From Bathymodiolus brooksi (lineage: Eukaryota; Mollusca; Bivalvia; Mytilida; Modiolidae): a DNA stretch of 64,000 bases. Of this stretch, positions 37,201 through 52,200 are shown one piece after another. Under the pieces are notes generated by a model. It did no database searches. It was not told the DNA's origin and was given only the letters and a program-made list of their open reading frames with translations. The DNA lies in contig OY804580.1 of assembly GCA_963680875.1 (NCBI GenBank), positions 99,043,353 through 99,107,352 on the forward strand. Reading direction: 5' to 3'. Both the position numbers and the translations under genes were made by a program. Numbering within the stretch: position 1 is the stretch's first letter; each line of letters begins with the position of its first letter.

Positions 37201-40200
37201 AGAGGGGGTCACTAAGACAAGTTTGACTGTATTTTATTGTCAAATATATACAATAAGATTGAACACAAGTTTTACAACTTATATGATGCAACCCTGATGC
37301 AGTAGAGTTTGGTTTATATAATTGTAATCTTGTACTTACTTCCATGAGTCTGTTGACGTCTCAATACTCAATGTATGGACATCCATTTGTTTCTGAAGTC
37401 CTGATATCTGGGATCTTAATGAACTTAAACAAGTCTGTAAGTTATCTAAGGGTCTGTAATGAAAAATTAATAAATTGAGTGACATCTTTTATAAAGTTTA
37501 TCTACCAGTTACTTATTATTTTGTTATTATTTATTATATATCATTATAAAGAATTCTTATTCATTGTCACCAATTTTCGTTGTTTCTACAAAATGCATTG
37601 ATTCATGGGTTCTTGAATTCGTTGTTTCAAACATTACAGGCAACAATCAACGGAAATTTTTTTTATTTCACTGGATTTTTATCTTCGTAATTTAAATGAA
37701 CCAGGGAATCCACGAAAATTAGAACCTTACGATTAATAATGATTTCACAATATTCAAGCATATTTTAAGAGTATAATGTACAAATTGAGAAAAAAGAGTG
37801 AACACAAAGCTTACTTCCCTTATGCTTCCAGTTGAACAGCGGAACGAGAACAATATTCCTCCTCCCCCAAACAGAGGAGAAAGTACTGTATTAACTTTTT
37901 TTTTAATTATTGCTATTCGAACTTCATCTGAGAACTAGTTATAGAAAGCTTCCACAAAAATTTGAAGAAAATCAAATAAGAAATGAATGAACTAGTTATT
38001 AAGCAACAAGGAGTTGTGGTTAGGTTAGGGTAGGTTATGGTGCTTAATGCCACTTTCAACAATATTTCAGTTATATTGTGGTGGTTAGTTTTATTGGTGG
38101 AGAAAACCAGAGTACCCTGAGAAAACCACCAACCTGTTGCAGGTCACTGATAAGCTTTATCACATAATGTTGTATCGAGTACACCTCGTCATGAATGGGG
38201 TTTGAACTTGCGAATTTAGTGGTGATAGGCACTGATTGCACAGGTAGTTGAAAATCGAACTGCCATACGATCATGACCACGACAGACCCTGTAAATGGCT
38301 GTTATTTGAACTTCATCTGAGTATTGGTTATAGAAAGCTTCCAGAAAAATTTGAAGAAAATCAAATAAGAAATGAATGAACTAGTTAAGCAACAAGGAGT
38401 TGTGATTGACTTGATGAACCTTTCAAATTCCTTATACCAGATCTCCATCAGAAAATTAGATATCACACTACATGTATTTCATTTTCATCACATACTTACT
38501 TGCTTTCTAAAGCTTTTACCCCAGTATCTTGTATCAGTTTTTCAACAACTTCAAGGTCAAATGGCAAAGGAGGTATTAAGATATCATTGTCTAATACTTG
38601 TGTTCCAACATCTCTGGTCTCCTCAGAATTATTTCTGCTTCCAGAATTCATCCGTTTTGTTAACTAAAAGTAAAAAAGATGCTATTGCTGTATACACATT
38701 GACTTTTATATAATTTTGATTAATTTTTTGTGTGTGGCAAGAAGGAAATAACAAGGGCAACACAAAGCGTGACGTATTCCCTTACCTAAAAATTTGACCC
38801 GATGACCTTGAAAATCAATAGGGTTCCAGATTCTCTTAAGGACTAAGTATGTACCAAGTTTGGTCAAAATCCATTGAAGGATGTTGATTCTAGAGTGTTC
38901 ACAAGGATGTTACAGAAGGACGGACGGATGGAAGGAAGGACGGACGGTATCGTTACTATATCCCTTTGCAATTTGTTGGTGAGGGGATAATTAAAGTAAA
39001 GGGGGGTAGAATTTTGGGTGTTTCAGACTACATTCAATAACAATTTTTGTCTATGGGTGGAGGATAGCTGAGCACTGATCAGTTGCAAATCATTCAAAAA
39101 CTTGGTGAAAGACACTAATTACATAGATAGAAGTAAATCTACATTACAACCACAACCTTAATGTTCCCTAATTTTTTCTATTGTATCTAGACGACTTTTC
39201 AATAATATTAAACTTATAAGTTTTAATTAGGAAAAAGAACTAGTAGATCATTTGGGGGTGGGACAGGAAGGGGCAATTGAGCAAAACTGCTTTAAAGATA
39301 CTTTGATAAATTTTTTGATATTTTCAGACAGATATTATTACATGTTTAAAAACAACAAAATTAACAGTTTTTCTACTATTTATTCCAAAAAAATAATTCT
39401 ACAAAGTTTTAAAAGAATCCAAGTCAAAACAGCTTTTTTTTAAATTTCTACCATAAAATCAAAATGATCTCCACATATTCTGTCAACTAATCATTGCTGA
39501 CCATGTAAATATGTTTACCTTATGATGTTGTACTGAAGCTTTCAATGTGGTCCTTAGCTCTGTAACCTTAGCTTGGTAGTTAGCTTTCTCTTGTCTTGCT
39601 GTGGCCAGTTCAGTCCTTAAGGCCTCTGTCTCAGACTGACTTTCCTAACAAAATTAAAAAAAAAATACACATATGTTGGTACAGTATTCCCTCCCTTTTG
39701 TAATAATGAAGTGGTCTAATAAAAGGAGGACAATTTAATAGTATTTTACTAAATCAGTGCATCTGAAATCTGCCCTGATAAGAGGGAGACTTCTGGGGTC
39801 CATTGTTGAACTTGTGATTAAGCTAATCATATGATTAGCCATAATTACATGATTCATTCCTAATCACATAATTAGCTAATTCAATGATTAAATATGATTA
39901 GTTAATGCATTGATTAAATATGAGTTCAGCAACAACATTTAATCATTGCATAAACCAAGTATAGGATTGGGAATTAATTGTGTGTAATTTTGGCTAATCA
40001 TCTGGTTAGTTTAATCACAAGTTCAACAACGGACCCCAGTAATATAAAATATTTTGAGATAAATTGATACACTGTAATTCTGAGGGTCCGCCGCGGTCGT
40101 GATCATATGGTAGTTGAATTTACAACTAACGTTGTGAGTTCGAACCTCGTTCATGGCGAGGTGTACTCGATATAACATTATGTGATAAAGTTTGTCAGTG

Positions 40201-43200
40201 ACAGGTCGGGTGGTTTTCTCCTGGTACTCCGGTTTCCTCCACCAATAAAACTGACCGCCACAATATAACTGAAATGTTGTTGAAAGTGTCATTAAACCCA
40301 ATAAACCCTTAAACCCCCACCCTAAATCTGATTGCTTTTAATACCTTACTTCTTTATGCTATATCCTATACAATAAGATTGGAATAAGTTGAGTTAGGGA
40401 TGAGGAAACATTATTTAACATAAAAAAAAGAGTATTTTTTTAGTGATATCATGACAAAGAAAAATCCAAATAAAAAATATTGTGAAATGCCATGTTTGTT
40501 GCCTGTTTGCAATACATCAGCACAATGAACTTGATTTTACTCAAGTAAAATCCCCTCAGTAGACATATCATTTTAGCTGACCATACAGTTTTGTCTCCAT
40601 GCTAATCAGACCTTGTTCTAAATTTAACTCCTGAATGGTACAGTGAATTATGTCTAAACCGAACCCTGAATAATACAGATTTCTGTATAAACCCTGAATA
40701 ATACAGATTTCTGTATAAACCCAGAATAATACAGATTTCTGTATAAACCCTGAATAATACAGATTTCTGTATAAACCCAGAATAATACAGATTTCTGTAT
40801 AAACCCTGAATAATACAGATTTCTGTATAAACCCTGAATAATACAGATTTCTGTATAAACCCTGAATAACACAGATTTCTGTATAAACCCAGAATAATAC
40901 AGATTTCTGTATAAACCCAGAATAATACAGATTTCTGTATAAACCCTGAATAATACAGATTTCTGTATAAACCCTGAATAATACAGATTTCTGTATAAAC
41001 CCTGAATAATACAGATTTCTGTATAAACCCTGAATAATACAGATTTCTGTATAAACCCTGAATAATACAGATTTCTGTATAAACCCTGAATAATACAGAT
41101 TTCTGTATAAACCCAGAATAATACAGATTTCTGTATAAACCCAGAATAATACAGATTTCTGTATAAACCCTGAATAATACAGATTTCTGTATAAACCCAG
41201 AATAATACAGATTTCTGTATAAACCCTGAATAATACAGATTTCTGTATAAACCCAGAATAATACAGATTTCTGTATAAACCCTGAATAATGCAGATTTCT
41301 GTATAAACCCAGAATAATACAGATTTCTGTACAAACCGAACTTCAAATCAAATCAGAATGTAGGAAATCTTTGAAAAATTAATCTGTATAAATCTAACAT
41401 TTTTCAATTTGTAACACAATAGTTGGTCCCAAGGAGGTTCAGATTATACAGGTCTCACTGTATATGATTAGCAGAGGAGCAACAAATAGCCATTTACAAT
41501 AAAACATTAACATACCAGTAAACTTTTCTTCAAGTCCTCTATCTCTCCATTCTGTCTCTGTTCAGATAATGCTATATGTTCCTGTATAGATTCTATTTCT
41601 TTACACTTCTGCGATAGCTGCCATTGTAGACTCTGAAATCATCAAAATATCATATGGTCTACATTTTAGACTATGTAGGCAAGTTACTTTTGTCTAAAGC
41701 CAAATGAGCAATTTTTCAGCTATATCATGATGAGAACAAGTTACATTTTGATAAAATGATGACGATGTTCACTTTATACCAACAAGGTTATTTTTATTTC
41801 TATAGTGCTAACTTATTGAAATAACAGCCACGATATGACTGACATATTGTAGTGGTGTTAAAAATCATATTCCTAACTCCCTTAAGTAACATACATCTGC
41901 ATCTGTGCAAAATTTAGCAGGATATATAGTTACATTATATTATAAACATATCTGGTACCTGAATCTGTTCCTGTAGAACTGGTTCCCTGGCCATATTATC
42001 AGCTAAATCTCGTCTAACACGTTCTAGTTCTCTGCTTAATATCTTATTTTCTCCTTCTAGATCAGTCAGTCGTGACTGGTCACCCAACTGTGACTGCTTC
42101 CACTGGTCCAAAGTAGTTATCAGTTGAGATTTTTCCTGTGTCACTTGATCAATATCCTGTTGTAAAGTCTCCTTTTCTATTTTTGTAGTATCCAGTCTTC
42201 GCTTCAATTTTTTATTTTCTGTTATTTTTAATCCAATCTGAAATCAAATAATAAAAAAAAGTGTGCACAACACGCTTCTGGAATAACCTTCATAAGCTAC
42301 GCTCAAAACCAAAATATTTGAAAATCAAACATTTAAGTCTTTAGGAGCAAGAAAACCAAAGGACTTAAACAGGATAGCCACAATCAGATAAGGTCACCTA
42401 TACCAGACAGAGGAGAACCTTAGTTTTAATAATAAATATTATTATTTTCATTACTTCCCTTTTCAAATCAAAGCAGACACAGACTGTCTGTTTACAATGT
42501 CAATGCATTCATGTTTGTTTACCTGTTTACATCAATCCCATATTTCCCTTCTTTAAGAACCTCCAAAATAATGTCTACAGATGGGAAACGACATACCATA
42601 CCAAAGTACTACTGCAAAATTTTTAACAGTTGCATAGAACTTGTGTTTGTAGTTTTATGTGAAACAGACAGGATTACTTCCCTTTCCAAATCATGCTGAC
42701 AGAAGATTGTCTGTATGGTCAGTTAAAATGATATGTCTACTGAGGGGATTTTACTTGAGTAAAATCAAGTTCATTGTGCTGATGTATAGCAAACAGGCAA
42801 CAAACATACTCTATGGTATTTAACGCCACTTTCAACAATATTTCAGTTGTATCGTGGCAGGCAGTTTTATTGGTGGAGGAAACAGGAGGACCCAGAGAAA
42901 ACCACCGTCCTGTCACAAGTCACTGACAAACTTATCACATAATGTTGTATCAAGTACCTCACGACACCATGAGCGGGATTCGAACTCACAACGTTAGTGG
43001 TGACAGGCACTGATTGCATAGGTAGTTATACATCCAACTATCATAAGACCACAACCACGGTGGCCCCTCTGTTTACAATGTAAATGCATACATGTTAGTT
43101 TCCCTGTTTTCATAACTCCCTTCTTTCTCTTCTTGAAGAACCTTCAAAATGATGTCTATAGATGGAAAACGATATCCCATACCAAAATACTACTGCATAA

Positions 43201-46200
43201 AATTTTAATCTTGCATTTGTAGTTTTAAGTGAAACAGACAGGATTACCTCCCCTTTCTATTTAAAATCAAGAGACACAGATTGTCTGTTAACAATGACTG
43301 TCAATGTATATATGTTTACCTGTTTTCTTAACTCTCTCTGACCATCTTTCTCTTGTTGAAGAACCTCCTCCAAGTTGTGTATCCTCTTGTTATAGTCTTC
43401 CTCCCCCTCTTGCCATTCTCTAACTAGACCCTCCATGTGTGTTTGTACATCGACCAATGATGACTCCCTTCTTGCTAGGGCTTCCTCTATCTGTGATACA
43501 TGTTGCTTTAATGAACTGTTAGTCTGCATTAAACCTGAAAATAATACAGAGAACCTTTAATGTCAGTTAAACCTGAAAATAATACGGAGAACCTTTAATG
43601 TCAGTTAAACCTGAAAATAATACGGAGAACCTTTAATGTCAGTTAAAACTGAAAATAATACGGAGAACCTTTAATGTCAGCTAAAACTGAAAATAATACG
43701 GAGAATTTTTAATGTCAGCTAAACCTGAAAATAATACGGAGAACCTTTAATGTCAGTTAAACAAACACTAATTAGAACTGTGCACATATGCATATAATTG
43801 TAGGTCTGTCGTGGTTGTGATCATATGGTACTACCTGTGCAATCAGTGCCTATCGTCGCTAAAGTTGTGAGTTCGAACCCCGTTCATGGCAAGGTGTAGT
43901 CGACACAACATTATATGATAAAGTTTGTCAGTTTCCACCATCAATAAAACTGACCACCACAATATAAGTTATAACTGAAATATTGTTGAAAGTGACGTTA
44001 AACACCATAAACCAACCATGCATATAATTGTGCTTGAAAGAAAATCCATCAAACCTAAAACTAATATAAAAATTACTGCATTGATCATGAAAAAAAAACT
44101 TATAATGAAAAAGTGTCCTTATAACAGGGGTGGTCTTTCTTGGGGTTACAATTCATTAGTGAAAGAAGTATATTTTTAAGATATTTATTTCAAGCTGCTT
44201 CATTAATATTTCATCTAACTCCTTAGTATGAAATCATGTATCCAAAAGTTGAAGTGATTGTTGCCTAACACCAAATGAATCATAGAATATCTGATTCTCT
44301 CTCTGCCTTAATCTTAAGTTCACCTGAGCATTATGTTAGATAAGCTTGTATCATATATTAAAGTTAGGCAGCATATATCTAACACGATTTTCATCAGATT
44401 GTGAGAATAAATAACTTTTGATGAAATGACGATGACAATAATGTTATCTGCTTTGTACTAGACAAACATGATGGGGTGGATTTTATAGTGCTATTCTCTA
44501 ACATAACATGATACACCTCTGTTCATAGTTGTACTTCGTTCACATTGTAAACACCAAAAAAACCTACAAAAAATGCATTCAATTTTAAAATTTTTGTCAG
44601 TGACTTAAAGACGGTTGGTGTTTATTTTACATAAAGTTTGCCCCACCAAGAAAATTGTCAACCATGATTGATATACTGTAACTAAGATAGTGTTAGAAAT
44701 AGGGTTATAGACCACATTCCTAACAGACAATTGTCAACCATGATATACTGTAACTAAGATAGTGTTAGAAATAGGGTTATAGACCACATTCCTAACAGAA
44801 AATTGTCAACCATGATATACTGTAACTAAGATAATGTTAGAAATAGGGTTATAGACCACATTCCTAACAGAAAATTGTCAACCATGATATACTGTAACTA
44901 AGATAGTGTTAGAAATAGGGTTATAGACCACATTCCTAACAGAAAATTGTCAACCATGATATACTGTAACTAAGATAGTGTTAGAAATAGGGTTATAGAC
45001 CACATTCCTAACAGAAAATTGTCAACCATGATATACTGTAACTAAGATAGTGTTATAAATAGGGTTATAGACCACATTCCTAACAGAAAATTGTCAACCA
45101 TGATATACTGTAACTAAGATAGTGTTAGAAATAGGGTTATAGACCACATTCCTAACAGAAAATTGTCAACCATGATATACTGTAACTAAGATAGTGTTAT
45201 AAATAGGGTTATAGACCACATTCCTAACAGAAAATTGTCAACCATGATATACTGTAACTAAGATAGTGTTAGAAATAGGGTAATAGACCACATTCCTAAC
45301 AGAAAATTGTCAACCATGATATACTGTAACTAAGATAGTGTTAGAAATAGGGTTATAGACCACATTCCTAACAGAAAATTGTCAACCATGATATACTGTA
45401 ACTAAGATAGTGTTAGAAATAGGGTTATAGACCACATTCCTAACAGAAAATTGTCAACCATGATATACTGTAACTAAGATAGTGTTAGAAATAGGGTTAT
45501 AGACCACATTCCTAACAGAAAATTGTCAACCATGATATACTGTAACTAAGATAGTGTTAGAAATAGGGTTATAGACCACATTCCTAACAGAAAATTGTCA
45601 ACCATGATATACTGTAACTAAGATAGTGTTATAAATAGGGTTATAGACCACATTCCTAACAGACAATTGTCAACCATGATATACTGTAACTAAGATAGTG
45701 TTAGAAATAGGGTTATAGACCACATTCCTAACAGAAAATTGTCAACCATGATATACTGTAACTAAGATAGTGTTATAAATAGGGTTATAGACCACATTCC
45801 TAACAGACAATTGTCAACCATGATATACTGTAACTAAGATAGTGTTAGAAATAGGGTTATAGACCACATTCCTAACAGAAAATTGTCAACCATGATATAC
45901 TGTAACTAAGATAGTGTTAGAAATAGGGTTATAGACCACATTCCTAACAGACAATTGTCAACCATGATATACTGTAACTAAGATAGTGTTAGAAATAGGG
46001 TTATAGACCACATTCCTAACAGAAAATTGTCAACCATGATATACTGTAACTAAGATAGTGTTAGAAATAGGGTTATAGACCACATTCCTAACAGAAAATT
46101 GTCAACCATGATATACTGTAACTAAGATAGTGTTAGAAATAGGGTTATAGACCACATTCCTAACAGACAATTGTCAACCATGATATACTGTAACTAAGAT

Positions 46201-49200
46201 AGTGTTAGAAATAGGGTTATAGACCACATTCCTAACAGAAAATTGTCAACCATGATATACTGTAACTAAGATAGTGTTAGAAATAGGGTTATAGACCACA
46301 TTCCTAACAGAAAATTGTCAACCATGATATACTGTAACTAAGATAGTGTTAGAAATAGGGTTATAGACCACATTCCTAACAGAAAATTGTCAACCATGAT
46401 ATACTGTAACTAAGATAGTGTTAGAAATAGGGTTATAGACCACATTCCTAACAGAAAATTGTCAACCATGATATACTGTAACTAAGATAGTGTTAGAAAT
46501 AGGGTTATAGACCACATTCCTAACAGAAAATTGTCAACCATGATATACTGTAACTAAGATAGTGTTAGAAATAGGGTTATAGACCACATTCCTAACAGAA
46601 AATTGTCAACCATGATATACTGTAACTAAGATAGTGTTAGAAATAGGGTTATAGACCACATTCCTAACAGACAATTGTCAACCATGATATACTGTAACTA
46701 AGATAGTGTTAGAAATAGGGTTATAGACCACATTCCTAACAGAAAATTGTCAACCATGATATACTGTAACTAAGATAGTGTTAGAAATAGGGTTATAGAC
46801 CACATTCCTAACAGAAAATTGTCAACCATGATATACTGTAACTAAGATAGTGTTAGAAATAGGGTAATAGACCACATTCCTAACAGACAATTGTCAACCA
46901 TGATATACTGTAACTAAGATAGTGTTAGAAATAGGGTTATAGACCACATTCCTAACAGAAAATTGTCAACCATGATATACTGTAACTAAGATAGTGTTAG
47001 AAATAGGGTTATAGACCACATTCCTAACAGAAAATTGTCAACCATGATATACTGTAACTAAGATAGTGTTAGAAATAGGGTTATAGACCACATTCCTAAC
47101 AGAAAATTGTCAACCATGATATACTGTAACTAAGATAGTGTTAGAAATAGGGTTATAGACCACATTCCTAACAGAAAATTGTCAACCATGATATACTGTA
47201 ACTAAGATAGTGTTAGAAATAGGGTTATAGACCACATTCCTAACAGAAAATTGTCAACCATGATATACTGTAACTAAGATAGTGTTAGAAATAGGGTTAT
47301 AGACCACATTCCTAACAGACAATTGTCAACCATGATATACTGTAACTAAGATAGTGTTAGAAATAGGGTTATAGACCACATTCCTAACAGAAAATTGTCA
47401 ACCATGATATACTGTAACTAAGATAGTGTTAGAAATAGGGTTATAGACCACATTCCTAACAGACAATTGTCAACCATGATATACTGTAACTAAGATAGTG
47501 TTAGAAATAGGGTTATAGACCACATTCCTAACAGAAAATTGTCAACCATGATATACTGTAACTAAGATAGTGTTAGAAATAGGGTTATAGACCACATTCC
47601 TAACAGACAATTGTCAACCATGATATACTGTAACTAAGATAGTGTTAGAAATAGGGTAATAGACCACATTCCTAACAGACAATTGTCAACCATGATATAC
47701 TGTAACTAAGATAGTGTTAGAAATAGGGTTATAGACCACATTCCTAACAGAAAATTGTCAACCATGATATACTGTAACTAAGATAGTGTTAGAAATAGGG
47801 TTATAGACCACATTCCTAACAGAAAATTGTCAACCATGATATACTGTAACTAAGATAGTGTTAGAAATAGGGTAATAGACCACATTCCTAACAGACAATT
47901 GTCAACCATGATATACTGTAACTAAGATAGTGTTAGAAATAGGGTTATAGACCACATTCCTAACAGAAAATTGTCAACCATGATATACTGTAACTAAGAT
48001 AGTGTTAGAAATAGGGTTATAGACCACATTCCTAACAGAAAATTGTCAACCATGATATACTGTAACTAAGATAGTGTTAGAAATAGGGTTATAGACCACA
48101 TTCCTAACAGAAAATTGTCAACCATGATATACTGTAACTAAGATAGTGTTAGAAATAGGGTTATAGACCACATTCCTAACAGAAAATTGTCAACCATGAT
48201 ATACTGTAACTAAGATAGTGTTAGAAATAGGGTAATAGACCACATTCCTAACAGACAATTGTCAACCATGATATACTGTAACTAAGATAGTGTTAGAAAT
48301 AGGGTTATAGACCACATTCCTAACAGAAAATTGTCAACCATGATATACTGTAACTAAGATAGTGTTAGAAATAGGGTTATAGACCACATTCCTAACAGAA
48401 AATTGTCAACCATGATATACTGTAACTAAGATAGTGTTAGAAATAGGGTTATAGACCACATTCCTAACAGACAATTGTCAACCATGATATACTGTAACTA
48501 AGATAGTGTTAGAAATAGGGTTATAGACCACATTCCTAACAGAAAATTGTCAACCATGATATACTGTAACTAAGATAGTGTTAGAAATAGGGTTATAGAC
48601 CACATTCCTAACAGACAATTGTCAACCATGATATACTGTAACTAAGATAGTGTTAGAAATAGGGTTATAGACCACATACCTAACAGAAAATTGTCAACCA
48701 TGATATACTGTAACTAAGATAGTGTTAGAAATAAGGTTATAGACCACATTCCTAACAGAAAATTGTCAACCATGATATACTGTAACTAAGATAGTGTTAG
48801 AAATAGGGTTATAGACCACATTCCTAACAGAAAATTGTCAACCATGATATACTGTAACTAAGATAGTGTTAGAAATAGGGTTATAGACCACATTCCTAAC
48901 AGACAATTGTCAACCATGATATACTGTAACTAAGATAGTGTTAGAAATAGGGTTATAGACCACATTCCTAACAGAAAATTCTTATCAAACAAGACATTAT
49001 ACCTGCTACTCTTCCTTTTTCTTTCTCCAATTCCAGTTCTAGTTTTTGATTGATTTCCTGAGAAGAGATGGATTCTTCGTGTTGCTGTCTCTCTAGTTGT
49101 AACTGCTCATCAAGGGCAGACAACTGTGACTGGTATTCTTCTATTTCTTTTGACTTGATTCTCTGAATTTCAAAGAGCTGGTTCCCTAATCTTTGTTTCT

Positions 49201-52200
49201 CTATTTTCACAGTCTCTAACTCCCTGGCAAGTTTCTTTAAAAAAAATAATATATATAAATTACTTTATATAAATACATATCATATTCATTTTGAAATATT
49301 CAATGTGTAAGAAATGCATGATTTTGTAATTATAGAATTGTGTTATCTGCTTAATCCAGCATTTACAATTTTTCGTCGTTATCATTTTTCAAAAAATATT
49401 TTCTATTATCAATTTTATACCAGTCAGTTTTTAATCTTAACTTTAAAACATTTTACCAACTAAGACAATTATGTTAATCAACTTCATAGAATTTTATAAT
49501 CCATGAATACTTCTTATTCTATAAAAACTAAAATTAAATATAAATGGAAAGCTATTGGATATCAATATAAGAAAAAAACCCATCTAATTTGGGAGACCAC
49601 ATTAAAATGTCACAACTCTTTAGTAGTAGAGTACTTATCATTGGACAGATCGACAAATCAGTCGTAAAATGTTCCCGGATTTGATGATCGAATCACAACT
49701 TTACAAGTCAATTTCATGACATGACGCTAATATTACTTAAAATTAAAGTTTGTTTTTGCCCGCAAAAACGTATGTCTCCCCCCGTCCCACAAACTGTAGT
49801 CAAAGGTAAAAAATCTATTTAGGTAACAAATAAAATGAAGTTTCAATGAATAACAAAAAAAACCTGTTTTTAATCCATGAAACACAAAAAAAATTTGATC
49901 AAAAGTGCTAAAGCAAGGGTTACAGGTACTATTCTATATTGGCATGGCAAAGTTCCCCATTCCAGAAAATTGCTCAGCCTATGTTCCAATGATTTTAAAA
50001 GAGTTTTGTTCTTCTAAAATCAATGGATTGGTGATGAAAAACTTTTTCAGGGAAATAGTGACATTATGATAGACTCTTGTACATATATATTATATACTTA
50101 TTGACTGGGTATGAGGGAATAGCAAGTTTGTTGTTCCTGAGACACTGACTATTGACAGCCGAGGTCAATAGTCAGGGTCGAGGGGACAACAAACTTGCTA
50201 TTCCCGAATACAGTCTATAAGTATTTTATTATGCCGAAAAACATTAGACTCATAGTTGAATGATCACCTCAAAATGATAAAGACCAATAAAATCATGCAT
50301 CTTTTGCCAGTATTTTGCATTATAAATCTGAATATTGTCTCATGGACATTGTTATGCTATTTCCCCAGTCATTCATAAGTGATTCTTTTGAGAAAGTAGA
50401 CTTCAACATAAATGTACATGGTGACTACAAGTTTTATGAAAATTTTGAATTTTTTTGAAATTTTTGAAATTTTGTGAAAATTTTGAAATTTTGAACTTTA
50501 AAATTTTTATTTTTTTTATTTTAAAATTTTGAAATTTTTTTTGAAAATTTTGAAATTTTATGAAAACTGAAATTTTGAAAAAAAATTCCGGGTTTCTCGA
50601 TAGCGACAGAGGATCACGCATAACAATTACCGTAGTTTGTCCAATAAGCGACGTCCAATTAAAAATTCCGCGAAAGTTATTTAAGTTGCCAGTAAATAGT
50701 TCAGCGGCAGTCAATAGTCTTGAAAACTATGGACCGGTCAATAGTCTCAGTGTTAAAAATGTGAAACAATAGCATTTTTATTTCTTTAAAAAAGCTTTAA
50801 GAAAGTATATACTGAGGTATAATAAATATATATATACAAGTTTCAGTAAGGGATATTACACTCGAGTGTTTGCAAATAACTCCCACAAAATTTAGGGGAT
50901 CAAAATTTCCTGGTAATATGCACAACTACATATGGTGTCCATACTACCTACCAAGTTTCATGAAATTCTGTTCAGTAGTTTCAGAGGAGTTGCGCTTGAC
51001 AAGCTGCTTCAGAAGTATATTTCGGGAAATTTCTAAGTTCAAAGGGGCATAGCTCCCACAAAATTCAGGAGATCAAAATTTCCTGGTAATATGCACAACT
51101 ACATATGGTGTCCTTACTACCTACCAAGTTTCATGAAATTCTGTTCCGTAGTTTCAGAGGAGTTGCGCTGACAAACCGTGTGACGGACAGACGGACAGAA
51201 CAAAAACAATATCAATATGTCTCCCCACCAAAGTGGTGGGAGACATAATTCTTGCAGCTTACTCAAATGACATTTTTCATATGTGTAGCTTTTTCAAAAG
51301 AACTTTTCCATATGTGTATTGGGTAATATTTGTTCAAATGAACTTGTTTATGTGTGTGGGAAGTTCAAATGTACCCATCCAATACATAAGTAATGCACTG
51401 GACGAGTTCATTTGACCTATTACATATATACAAGGCTTAGTACTGTTGTCCATCGTGTGTACATTTATAGTTTTAGATTAAAACAATGAAATATGTGAGG
51501 TTCATCTAAAAAAAATACTTAAACCTCTGACTTAACTTGCCAGAAGGTTAATGTTAGTGAGTAAATCTAGTTACAAAATATTGTCCTAAGGTTATCCTCG
51601 ATCATTGATGATCGGCCGCCTTTGACTTTCTGATCATCCATCTTGAAAATCTTAAAATCTTACTGATTCCCAGGACTACTCTTCATTAACTATGTAGAAT
51701 AAATATCTTTTGCGATACCACCTGTCTTGAAAGACCATAAATTAGTTGTCTCTAAAGGCAAGATTCATAGTCTTAGAATTTCATTTTATCATCCAAATGA
51801 ATATTCGTTAGGCCTTTTTTTAATTTAATAGTTATTATCATAAATTCATACACATACCTGTAATTCTGAAGTTACTTGGTCCTGTTGTTCCAGCATAGTT
51901 ATTTCATACTTTTTCTTTGCCATATCCAGCTCTGTTTCTAATTGGTCTTTTACACCAGTTATCTCCCTTAGTTTTGAACTCAACAATTCCACATTTGTAT
52001 CAAAAACTGCTTGTCTGTCTGTAAGTTCTGACTGCAAAGATGATAAATCTGTTTCTAATTTTTCGGATTTTTGTTTTTGCCGTGATAATTCTTTAATGTG
52101 CTGCTTTTCAATGTTTTCTAATGAATCTTTCAAGACTTTGTTTTCATTCATCACCTCCTGACTTGCTACCCCATCTCCTGAGCCCTTCAAAGTGTCCATT

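Noticed and set aside
40654..41346. 230-residue frame rich in Tyr, Ile and Phe
   Set aside because: It is produced by a 28-bp repeat with no stop in any frame on that strand, giving a 28-residue period. It lies in a GOLGA3 intron.
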